Assembly: GCA_046724665.1 (NCBI GenBank)
Contig: JBKOWZ010000318.1
Location: 1 to 16,144, forward strand
DNA from: Actinocrinis sp046724665
GTDB lineage: Bacteria > Actinomycetota > Actinomycetes > Streptomycetales > Catenulisporaceae
Length of the DNA stretch: 16,144 nucleotides
Direction: 5' to 3'
The position numbers and the translations under genes were made by a program. Shown piece after piece: positions 1-6,268 of this stretch. The notes under the pieces were generated by a model. The model was not told where the DNA came from. It searched no databases and saw only the letters and a list, made by a program, of their open reading frames with translations. Each line of letters opens with the position of its first letter. Within the stretch, counting starts at the first letter, position 1.

Positions 1-917
1 ATGTGAGGCTGCTGCTGCGGCATCGGCGGATAGGGCGCGGCCGGCTGCGGCGCCGGCGCGGCGGGCGCGGTCGGCACCGGTGTCGGCAGCGTCAGATCCT
101 GGATCGGCACCTCGTAGCCGAAGGTGGATGCGATCGAGACTTCAACCCCCTGAATCGCGACCTCGACGCCCTCGCGCACTGCCGAGTGCACAGCTTCGCG
201 CATCGCACGCACCTTCTCAGTGCGCAGCATCTGGTTGATCATTCCGGTGCGGCCGAACATCCCGCCGATCAGATCCTTGAGGAAGGTGCCGATCAGCTGC
301 GCGCCGAGACGGTTGCGCCACATCGTCCAGCCGACGTACAGGCTGGTGCCGTAGCCGAATACGGTCGCGTAGACGACGTATCCGCGTTCACTGATGACCA
401 GCCGGTTGTTCACGATCTCGCGGGTGAGCACGTCGCTGCGTATCCGCGCCGGCACCGCGGTGACCGGGATCCGGCGCCGGGCCAGCGAGCCATAGATCGC
501 GGCGTATGCGTGCTCTGCTGCGGCCGCCTTCTCCTCGAGCAGCACCTTCCACTCGGCGATCGGCTCGGGCACCCGGCCGAAGAGCAGGACGACCCAGAAC
601 ACGAGGAAGGAGATGAGGCCGCCGACGCCGATCAGACCGAGGTTCGGCCCGGTGCTCTCGCCGAAAGCGCCCGTCTGGGAGTTGCTCGCACCGCCGGTGA
701 GGATCCAGAGCAGAAAGAAGACCGCGAACACGACCCAGGACACCGCCGTCGCGCTCAGCCACAGCCGCAGCAGCACCTGCCACGGCACCGACTCGTCCAG
801 GCTCAGCTCGATCGGCGTGTACTTCAGCGACTGCGTGCGATAGGCGGCGTCACCGCCGCCCGGCCCGGCGGCCGCCCAACCCGCGCGCCGCGCCTGCCGG
901 CCTGTTTCGAAGCTCAC
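1..917 (-). CDS. Two-TM membrane protein of unknown function (3' end outside window)
   Basis: I do not recognise this family. Reading on the minus strand from GTG at 917 gives about 305 open codons to the left edge, with no stop. GGAGG at 922-926 lies 4 nt before the GTG and supports this start. Residues about 49-74 and 92-114 are hydrophobic membrane segments with a short Gly/Ser-rich loop between them. A motif FGRVPEPIAEWK follows the second segment. Then comes a soluble, mostly cytoplasmic-looking domain with the stretches VNNRLVISERGY and EKVRAMREAVHSAVREGVEV. The visible C-terminus is a Pro/Gln/Ala-rich tail (PYPPMPQQQ). The gene lies 50 nt downstream of the zinc-ribbon gene on the same strand with no terminator between, so the two are probably co-transcribed. 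A link to T7SS is suggested only by position. Confidence 0.8.
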   Translation of the reverse strand, partial: MSFETGRQARRAGWAAAGPGGGDAAYRTQSLKYTPIELSLDESVPWQVLLRLWLSATAVSWVVFAVFFLLWILTGGASNSQTGAFGESTGPNLGLIGVGGLISFLVFWVVLLFGRVPEPIAEWKVLLEEKAAAAEHAYAAIYGSLARRRIPVTAVPARIRSDVLTREIVNNRLVISERGYVVYATVFGYGTSLYVGWTMWRNRLGAQLIGTFLKDLIGGMFGRTGMINQMLRTEKVRAMREAVHSAVREGVEVAIQGVEVSIASTFGYEVPIQDLTLPTPVPTAPAAPAPQPAAPYPPMPQQQPH

Positions 918-967
918 TGATCCTCCACTGGATGATGCGTGTGTCAACGGTGTCTGGGCACGCGCCG

Positions 968-2311
968 CTAGTCGAGAGTAAGGATGATTTCGGATCCTGA
1001 TGCCGTTGCGGTGCCGTCCACGCTGAACGGGACGTCACCAGTCGTGGTCTGCGTCGCACCGTAGTAGTCGGTATACGTGGCGACGTAATGCGCGACACCG
1101 TCCGAGCCGGGGTCGCTGATCCTCGCTTGCACGTCAGAGGTCGGCGTCGTCTCCACGTCAACCGCGATCGTCGGGTAGCTGCTAATCGACCACTGAACCG
1201 ACGAGACGCTGCCGTCGATGTAGACGCTGAACAGGTTGAACGGACAGTCGTTCGGATACGGGTCGGTGGACTGCGCGCACGTGTCAAGTTGCTGCTTCAC
1301 CTGCGCGTCCACGGCGTCCTGCGCGCCGGGTGCGAGCTGCGGCGTGGGGAACGCGATGGTGTCGGTGACCGCCGTGTAGTTCTCCTCGGGCGTGATGTCA
1401 CCGACCGCCCTGTCGCTGGCGAGCAGGGCGTTGCCCTGCGCGGTCGCGGTATAGGCGCCCGGGAAGGCGTAAAAGGTAGAAGTCTGACTCACATCGACCG
1501 ACACGCCGTTGACCTGCACGGCCCGCCCGCCGGAGTCGCCGATTTCGAGGCCGAAGAAGGGATCCAGCAGCAGATACGGCGCCTTGGCACCCGACGGCGC
1601 CTTCACCACCTGGAAGTCGGTGGTCATGTCGGTGTCGCCGACCTTGTACGAGACCCGCACGGCGTACGCCGATGCCTCAGCCGAGGCCGAAAGCGTGATG
1701 GTCTTCCCAACGTGTACGTCGGCAGGCCGCGTGGAGGCGGACGAAAGGGCCTGCGGCACGAGGAGCGCCGTCGAGGCCTGACCGGAGACCTGGTCCAAGT
1801 CCGCCACGAGAGCGAGCGCAGCAACCGTGTCGCCCTTGCCCAGATCATCAAAGTACTGCTGCACAGTGGAAGCCGGCGTGGCCGGAGTCGGCTTGAGCAC
1901 CTCATACGCGATCCCGCCGCCGACCCCGAGCGCCACGACGAGCGCCCCGATGATCAGAATCTTGCGGTTCGGCCTGGGGAGCCCTGTGCGTATGCCGTCA
2001 CTCGCAGGAGCAATCGGCGGCGTGGAGCCGATCGGGGCGCTCGGCATCGGTGCCACATCCCGAGGCCAGGACGCTGCGACAGGCGACGCCGGTGCTGGTG
2101 CTGTAGCCACAACCGGCGGCGCGGCAGCAGTAGGCACCGGCGCAGGCGTAGATAAAGGAGCGGGCGTAGGCGCAACGAATGCTCGCGTCTCCAGTGCGCT
2201 TGGCTCCGCCAGCACGGCCATACCGCACATCGGGCAGAACGACGCGAGCTCGGCGACGTCCGAGCCGCACTGGTAGCACTGATACACGAAGCGCACGTCT
2301 TGAGACGACAC
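968..2311 (-). CDS. Zinc-ribbon, single-TM protein with extracytoplasmic domain
   Basis: This 447-residue protein begins at GTG 2311, with GGGGA 7 nt upstream. An upstream ATG at 2386 would add 25 residues with no better ribosome site. Residues 12-29 form a zinc ribbon with two CxxC pairs (C12/C15 and C26/C29). A Pro/Ala-rich low-complexity linker follows to about residue 110, then one membrane helix at about 118-139. The rest is likely outside the cell and starts with STVQQYFDDLGKGD, which resembles the NTF2-like helix found just after the membrane in some zinc-ribbon/TM proteins. The layout (cytoplasmic zinc ribbon, TM, extracellular domains) recalls TcaA-type proteins of Firmicutes, but that is an architectural analogy and not a homology claim. 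It lies 220 nt after the mycosin gene and has its own promoter candidates. Its role is unknown; an envelope sensor or T7SS accessory is possible. Confidence 0.82.
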   Translation of the reverse strand: MSSQDVRFVYQCYQCGSDVAELASFCPMCGMAVLAEPSALETRAFVAPTPAPLSTPAPVPTAAAPPVVATAPAPASPVAASWPRDVAPMPSAPIGSTPPIAPASDGIRTGLPRPNRKILIIGALVVALGVGGGIAYEVLKPTPATPASTVQQYFDDLGKGDTVAALALVADLDQVSGQASTALLVPQALSSASTRPADVHVGKTITLSASAEASAYAVRVSYKVGDTDMTTDFQVVKAPSGAKAPYLLLDPFFGLEIGDSGGRAVQVNGVSVDVSQTSTFYAFPGAYTATAQGNALLASDRAVGDITPEENYTAVTDTIAFPTPQLAPGAQDAVDAQVKQQLDTCAQSTDPYPNDCPFNLFSVYIDGSVSSVQWSISSYPTIAVDVETTPTSDVQARISDPGSDGVAHYVATYTDYYGATQTTTGDVPFSVDGTATASGSEIILTLD

Positions 2312-2419
2312 CAGACGGTCCCCAACCAGTTCGCATTGTCGCGACGTCCCAGCCGATCGACCGCGCAGGCCGGGCCGAGTAGGCAAATCGGCGCGAGTCG
2401 GGCGGTGGATCAGGGGCCG

Positions 2420-2449
2420 ATGTTAGAACCCGCCTCAACGACGTGACAA
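2420..2449 (-). promoter_or_regulatory. Candidate promoter for the zinc-ribbon gene (proximal)
   Basis: Read on the minus strand, a -35 TTGTCA (2449-2444) is separated by exactly 18 nt from a -10 TAACAT (2425-2420). Transcription would start near 2413, leaving a leader of about 100 nt before the GTG at 2311. The match is good for a housekeeping sigma factor, but no regulator site is recognised. Confidence 0.45.
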
Positions 2450-2496
2450 GCGCGATGCCTCAATCGATACCCAAACGTGCATCTGCCCGCATCAAC

Positions 2497-2527
2497 GTCC
2501 TATGCAGCAAACAGTGCCAGGTGTCAA
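2497..2527 (-). promoter_or_regulatory. Candidate promoter for the zinc-ribbon gene (distal)
   Basis: On the minus strand a perfect -35 TTGACA (2527-2522) lies just past the mycosin stop codon. It is followed after 19 nt by TAGGAC (2502-2497). The spacer is slightly long and the -10 lacks the final T, so this is weaker than the proximal candidate. Together the two suggest a transcription start between the protease and the zinc-ribbon gene. Confidence 0.3.
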
Positions 2528-2531
2528 CGCC

Positions 2532-3953
2532 CTAACCCTGCGGATACTGCGGACCCTGCGGCGGCTGCTGTCGGTACGGATCCTGCTGCCCATACGGGTT
2601 TTGCTGCCCGTAAGGGTTCTGCTGTCCGTACGGATTCTGCTGCTGGTACGGCGCCTGCTGGTAGTTGCCGTATGGCCCCTGCTCCTGCCCCGGCCACCCC
2701 GAACCACCCGGTGGTGTACCGCCACCACCACCGCCTCCGCGCCGCGACCGCGCAACGAGCAGCAGCACCAGCCCGACAACGACAATGACGCCCACGATGA
2801 TGGCGATGACCAAGCCGATGTTCGACGAGGATGACGCCGCCGCAGTCGGGCTCGCTGTCGCATCGGTGCCTGACCCACTACCAGCGCTGGGGCTAGCGCC
2901 AGCCGTCGCACTCGCTGGCGCCCCGGCCCCAAGCAGCGGGTTCGACGTGTCGGACGGTGCCGAAGCCTGGAGCGCCTTGAGTGGATCGACAATTCCATAG
3001 CCGTACTGGTCGCTGTGCTGCCCGGCGGTCTGCCCCGAGCCCGGATCCGCGGTGCTGATCAGGTCACGGATCACCTGGCCCGCAGTCCAGTCCGGGTGCT
3101 TGCTGCGGATCAGCGCGGCGGCGGCGGACACATACGCCGTCGCCTCCGACGTGCCGGATGAGATGCCCTGCTGCCCGAAGTTGTTGTCGCGGTAGATCTC
3201 CACCCCGGGTGCGACGAGCGTGGTGCGCGGACCGTAGCTGGACTGCGACCAGACTTGACCGTTCTGGTCGATAGCGCCGACCGCGATGACTCCGGGATAG
3301 GCGGCCGGATACTGCACGTCGGTGCTGCCGTTGTCCTGGTTGCCCGTTGAGGCCACGACGACGATGTTGGCTGCAACCGCCTGCGCGATCGCACTCGAGA
3401 CGTCCTGTCCGAAGTCGTCCGGATTACCAACCGACAGGTTGATGACACTTGCATGGTGATTGGTGGCATAGCGGATTCCTGCGGCAATGTTTGCCGGCAA
3501 GAAGCCGCCTGCACCCGCCGCGATGCGGACAGGCAGAATTTTGGCAGCGGGCGCCAAACCTGAGACGTGGGCGCCATTCCCGGCGATGATGGTCGCCATA
3601 CCGGTGCCATGACCGCCGTTGTCGATATCGCTCTTCCCGTTGCCGCCACTCGTCGTACCACCCGAGAAGTCAGCACCCGATACGACACGACTGCTGAGGT
3701 CTGAGATTGACGCGACGCCTGTGTCGAGAACGGCGACCGTGATGTTCGAGCCCTTGGAGAGCTGCCAGTCCTGAGTGGCCTTCAAGTAGTCCAGCGCCCA
3801 CTGCTGGTTGGAGTAAGCCCGGGCAGGGTTCGCCCCAACCAGCGGAATGGCGCACAATGCGACCGAGATCGCGGCTGCGCCAATGCGGCGAATCGCAGTG
3901 CGCTCCCTTACTCGACGACCGGCGGGGCTACTCTTTCCGCGGACTGCCACCAT
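2532..3953 (-). CDS. mycP: Mycosin-like membrane-anchored subtilisin (type VII secretion-associated serine protease)
   Basis: This is an S8 (subtilisin) protease of 473 residues. The catalytic triad is visible: D77 in AVLDTGV, H115 in GGHGTGMA and S269 in SSGTSEATA, with the oxyanion Asn N205 in ASTGNQ. A basic N-terminus plus hydrophobic stretch (about 25-40) ending in PARA looks like a signal peptide cleaved near residue 46. A Ser/Ala/Gly-rich linker leads to one C-terminal membrane helix (about 379-401), then a cytoplasmic Gly and Pro/Tyr/Gln tail. Signal peptide, protease and C-terminal TM together are the mycosin layout; mycosins are essential T7SS components that in mycobacteria cleave secreted partners such as EspB. 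The ATG start at 3953 overlaps the upstream gene by 46 bp, implying translational coupling; GAAAGAAG precedes it as a modest ribosome site. The body of the gene is less GC-rich than the genes to the right. Confidence 0.93.
   Translation of the reverse strand: MVAVRGKSSPAGRRVRERTAIRRIGAAAISVALCAIPLVGANPARAYSNQQWALDYLKATQDWQLSKGSNITVAVLDTGVASISDLSSRVVSGADFSGGTTSGGNGKSDIDNGGHGTGMATIIAGNGAHVSGLAPAAKILPVRIAAGAGGFLPANIAAGIRYATNHHASVINLSVGNPDDFGQDVSSAIAQAVAANIVVVASTGNQDNGSTDVQYPAAYPGVIAVGAIDQNGQVWSQSSYGPRTTLVAPGVEIYRDNNFGQQGISSGTSEATAYVSAAAALIRSKHPDWTAGQVIRDLISTADPGSGQTAGQHSDQYGYGIVDPLKALQASAPSDTSNPLLGAGAPASATAGASPSAGSGSGTDATASPTAAASSSSNIGLVIAIIVGVIVVVGLVLLLVARSRRGGGGGGGTPPGGSGWPGQEQGPYGNYQQAPYQQQNPYGQQNPYGQQNPYGQQDPYRQQPPQGPQYPQG
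2583..2636 (-). repeat. Tandem 18-bp repeat encoding NPYGQQ units
   Basis: Three consecutive six-residue units (NPYGQQ) occupy residues 440-457 of the mycosin, followed by a degenerate fourth (DPYRQQ). The DNA copies differ at synonymous positions, so the repeat is kept at protein level and is not a fresh DNA duplication. It lies in the cytoplasmic tail after the TM helix. Confidence 0.85.
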
Positions 3954-5416
3954 TCCGGATCTTCTTTCAGATAATCAGGGCGCTGACCGCGCTCGTCGTC
4001 CTCGTCACGACCACCGCGAGCGGCGGCGCTTCGCAGCATGTGGAGAGGGTTGCCTTCAGCGTCCGTCGCCCCGTCGTAAGCCGACCTTACCCGACCGGTG
4101 CCGGACCCGGACTTGCCGTCCTTGACCAACAATGACTCATTGCCGCCGACCGAGGGTTGCACCCAGTGCTCACTCACTTCGCCGGGCTCGTCGCCGCCGA
4201 AGAAGCGACCTCGGGAGTACTTCGACGATCCGAGCTCTTCCTCGGACATGGCGCCGCCACCCCCTCGGCCGCCTGCCCCGGGTCGCATCCCGCTCTGCTC
4301 TTCGCCTGCTGCTTCACCGTTCGCGCCACCGAACTGGCCGCCGCTACTTGGCTGCCGCTCGCCTTCGAAGGCGCCGTTGCCCAAGCCGCCGCCGCGCCGC
4401 CTTACGCCGCCACCGGATTCGTTGCCGAACCCCTCCTCGCCGAAGACGTTGCCGCCACCAAGCTTCGATGAGCCACGGGAACGGCCTGCGCCACCGAGAC
4501 CTTCCTCAAGTGGCGTCTCTTCGGTGATGGGTCCCAGCCTTTTCGTCTCGGACGGCGGCTTGGTGAGCCCTTTGTCGACGTTGATGGGATACGGCTCAGG
4601 AGTGATGGTCGTCGTCGTGGTCGTGACGCTTTCAGGGCTGAACGGCACGCCGATGTTGGGTTCGGGAAGCGTCGTCACGCTCTGCAAGGTGGTGTGGGTG
4701 TCCTGGAAGACACCGCCCTTTACGGTGCCGCCACCGCCTGAGCTGGATGCGGTGCCAGCGCCGTTCGAGAACGAGCGCGAGTAGCTGGCGGCGGCTCCTG
4801 AGCCGCCACCTGAGCCGCTGCCGAGGTTGAACACTTCAGGCGTAGTCGTCGAGTGAAAGCCACCGTCGTCAGGTTTGGTGTTCGCGATGGCATGCATGTT
4901 GCTCGCGGCGGTGTCGTAGCTGTTGGACAGCTTGTTCAGCACCTCGGCGGCCTGGTTGCGCGCGGCGGTGTTGTGCTGCTCGGCCTGCTTCTTGGGGTCG
5001 GTGCCGGTGAAGACGTCCGAGACGGCGTTGCTTATGCTGCCGAAGAGGCCGCCGTCCGGGACTGGCACCTCGTTCGGTACGTTGCGCATCGCGGCCTGCG
5101 CGTCGTGGGCCGCGGACTTGGCGTTCTCGAGCTGGCTGATCGTGTTGCTCACCGCCGTCACCACGGTCTGCGCGTGGTTGGACGTCTCGCTGAACGTCTG
5201 GCCGGCCGCATTCGCCGCGTCGCCGGACCAGGCCGACTGGAGGGACGCGTTCGCGTGGTTCAGCGTGCGGATGATCTCGTTCAGCGAGTCCCTGACCTGG
5301 TTGTAGCCCTGGATCTGGCTGTCGATGGCGCCCGGCTGGAGCAGGCTGATCTGCTCCTTGGCCCAGGCGACACCGCCGTACTGCTGGACCGTGTCTTGAT
5401 CGAACTTGTTCGGCAT
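3908..5416 (-). CDS. PPE-like WXG-domain protein, probable T7SS substrate with Gly-rich tail
   Basis: This 502-residue protein has a predicted helical N-terminal half (about 1-190) with the turn motif W63-S-G65 in LQSAWSGDAANAA. That is the WXG hairpin signature of WXG100/PPE-like type VII secretion proteins. Residues about 195-440 are Gly/Ser-rich and look disordered, with a Thr-rich patch (SVTTTTTTITPEP). The C-terminus carries RPDYLKEDPEWW followed by VAPPVVE. From memory, PDYL-acidic-W endings are frequent in large actinomycete WXG proteins, and the motif contains a Y-x-x-x-D pattern like the T7SS signal. There is no predicted signal peptide or TM. It sits 77 nt after the small EspC/WXG100-like gene and overlaps mycP by 46 bp, as expected for a substrate-protease pair. 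The substrate role is inferred from family and context. Confidence 0.88.
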   Translation of the reverse strand: MPNKFDQDTVQQYGGVAWAKEQISLLQPGAIDSQIQGYNQVRDSLNEIIRTLNHANASLQSAWSGDAANAAGQTFSETSNHAQTVVTAVSNTISQLENAKSAAHDAQAAMRNVPNEVPVPDGGLFGSISNAVSDVFTGTDPKKQAEQHNTAARNQAAEVLNKLSNSYDTAASNMHAIANTKPDDGGFHSTTTPEVFNLGSGSGGGSGAAASYSRSFSNGAGTASSSGGGGTVKGGVFQDTHTTLQSVTTLPEPNIGVPFSPESVTTTTTTITPEPYPINVDKGLTKPPSETKRLGPITEETPLEEGLGGAGRSRGSSKLGGGNVFGEEGFGNESGGGVRRRGGGLGNGAFEGERQPSSGGQFGGANGEAAGEEQSGMRPGAGGRGGGGAMSEEELGSSKYSRGRFFGGDEPGEVSEHWVQPSVGGNESLLVKDGKSGSGTGRVRSAYDGATDAEGNPLHMLRSAAARGGRDEDDERGQRPDYLKEDPEWWQSAERVAPPVVE

Positions 5417-5435
5417 CGGACTGGCCTACCCCGCG

Positions 5436-5477
5436 TCTTCCGGTCTTCCGGTTCTGTCCCGCTCGCTTGTCGCTTGT
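5436..5477. repeat. Two short tandem duplications between the EspC-like and PPE-like genes
   Basis: TCTTCCGG occurs twice head to tail at 5436-5443 and 5444-5451, and CGCTTGT occurs twice at 5464-5470 and 5471-5477. Both lie in the 77-bp gap between the two T7SS genes. They may be replication slippage scars or may affect spacing; no function is evident. Confidence 0.6.
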
Positions 5478-5493
5478 CGCCTGCCGGCGCGCG

Positions 5494-5901
5494 TCAGGTC
5501 TCCTTCTGCACCTGGGTCACGCCCATGTGCAGGTTTTCCTCGGTGGTCGAGTAGAGCTGATGCGTCTTCTGGATCCGGTCGTGCAGGTCACTGATCTTCT
5601 GGTTGACCTCGTTGATGAGGCCGTAGATCGCCCGCTGCACCTGGCCGTTGGCGGTGTTGAGCTTGAAGGCGGCGTCTATGCCCGTGTTCGTCTGGCCGAA
5701 GTTCGACGCGCCGTCACCGTACTCCGCGCGCTTGATACCAGCCGGTGCGGAGGTCTGCTGGAGGTCTGACGCCGTCTTGTCGTGGAACGTGCCGACCGCG
5801 AGCGGACTGGTGGACATCTCGAAGTGGTCCTGGAGCAGCGCCTGTAGCTTGGCGCGGACCGCTTCGAGCTCCTCCAGCTCGACCCTGAAGCTAGTACCCA
5901 T
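5494..5901 (-). CDS. Small helical T7SS protein (EspC/WXG100-like)
   Basis: This protein has 135 residues from ATG 5901, preceded by AGGGGA with 7-nt spacing. An upstream in-frame ATG at 6024 would add a 41-residue low-quality extension and is rejected. It is mostly helical, with a charged N-terminal helix (VELEELEAVRAKLQALL) and C-terminal helices rich in Asn/Gln/Glu. There is no W-x-G triplet, so it is not a canonical WXG100 protein; size and helical content fit EspC-like/ESX-associated small proteins. Near the C-terminus YSTTE matches the Y-x-x-x-[D/E] general T7SS secretion signal. As first gene of the block, directly before the PPE-like gene, it may form a secreted heterodimer with it, as PE/PPE pairs do. 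The exact family is not certain. Confidence 0.8.
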   Translation of the reverse strand: MGTSFRVELEELEAVRAKLQALLQDHFEMSTSPLAVGTFHDKTASDLQQTSAPAGIKRAEYGDGASNFGQTNTGIDAAFKLNTANGQVQRAIYGLINEVNQKISDLHDRIQKTHQLYSTTEENLHMGVTQVQKET

Positions 5902-5984
5902 CCCGCGTTCCCCTCGAATTTTCCCCTGTGAAGATGACCGCCGAACACGCCGCGGGACGCCTGGCGCGCCGTCTGGCGGGCTAC

Positions 5985-5990
5985 ACCCTA
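5985..5990 (-). promoter_or_regulatory. Possible -10 element of the T7SS block
   Basis: The minus-strand sequence TAGGGT fits the actinobacterial TANNNT -10 pattern and would give a leader of about 75 nt before the ATG at 5901. It lies inside a small imperfect hairpin (ACCCT-ATCGA-AGGGT on the plus strand). No clear -35 is visible 17-18 nt upstream, so confidence is low. Confidence 0.25.
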
Positions 5991-6149
5991 TCGAAGGGTA
6001 GCGACATGGTAGAGCGCTGGCCACCGATTCGTGACTCGTGATCCATGCCGGTCGATACGCCGATCAGCATTGAATAGCTTTAGTGAACTCTTGGGGCCCA
6101 ACGGCGTCTATGAGTGGGGCCGGGGCGGCTGAATGAGGGCGCGTTAGAT

Positions 6150-6176
6150 CTCGATTCGAGGCGTGATCGCATCACG
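6150..6176. promoter_or_regulatory. Two adjacent palindromes, candidate operator
   Basis: CTCGATTCGAG (6150-6160) is a perfect 5-1-5 inverted repeat. One base later, CGTGATCGCATCACG (6162-6176) is a perfect 6-3-6 inverted repeat. They lie upstream of the TAGGAT -10 of the plus-strand gene and between the two divergent operons, where a shared regulator would bind. No known regulator site is recognised. Confidence 0.4.
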
Positions 6177-6227
6177 ATTCGGTGTCGGCGGAAGCTCGGG
6201 GGAGGGTGCTTGTCAGCGGGATGTAGT

Positions 6228-6233
6228 TAGGAT
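6228..6233 (+). promoter_or_regulatory. Candidate -10 element for the DUF4190-like gene
   Basis: TAGGAT is an ideal actinobacterial -10. It would start transcription near 6240 and leave a leader of about 29 nt before the GTG at 6269. The -35 position (around 6205-6210) shows no good match. Confidence 0.35.
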
Positions 6234-6268
6234 CAGCCGCTCATATTTTCCATACGTCAGGGGGCACC

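Larger units (their letters stand above)
5902..6268. other. Divergent intergenic region (367 bp) between the T7SS block and the DUF4190-like gene
   Basis: No credible gene is seen here. It holds a possible minus-strand -10 (5985-5990), two adjacent palindromes (6150-6176), a plus-strand -10 (6228-6233) and an AT-richer patch around 6060-6095. Both flanking operons must be controlled from it. Open frames crossing it lack start support. Confidence 0.7.

Noticed and set aside
3..920. Plus-strand open frame of about 305 codons, Arg/His/Asp-rich
   Set aside because: It is the antisense shadow of the minus-strand two-TM gene, which has a ribosome site, TM helices and sensible composition.
1088..2155. 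Plus-strand frame antisense to the zinc-ribbon gene
   Set aside because: Arg-rich composition with no domain; the minus strand encodes a clear zinc ribbon and TM.
2574..2660. Possible CRISPR-like array from regularly spaced repeats
   Set aside because: Repeats are in-frame NPYGQQ codons within mycosin, contiguous and without spacers.
4098..4784. Plus-strand Pro-rich frame opposite the PPE-like tail
   Set aside because: Complement of a Gly-rich coding region; no start signal or family.
5902..6024. N-terminal extension of the EspC-like protein to ATG 6024
   Set aside because: The downstream ATG 5901 has AGGGGA at ideal spacing and the extension is Pro/Arg-rich and atypical.
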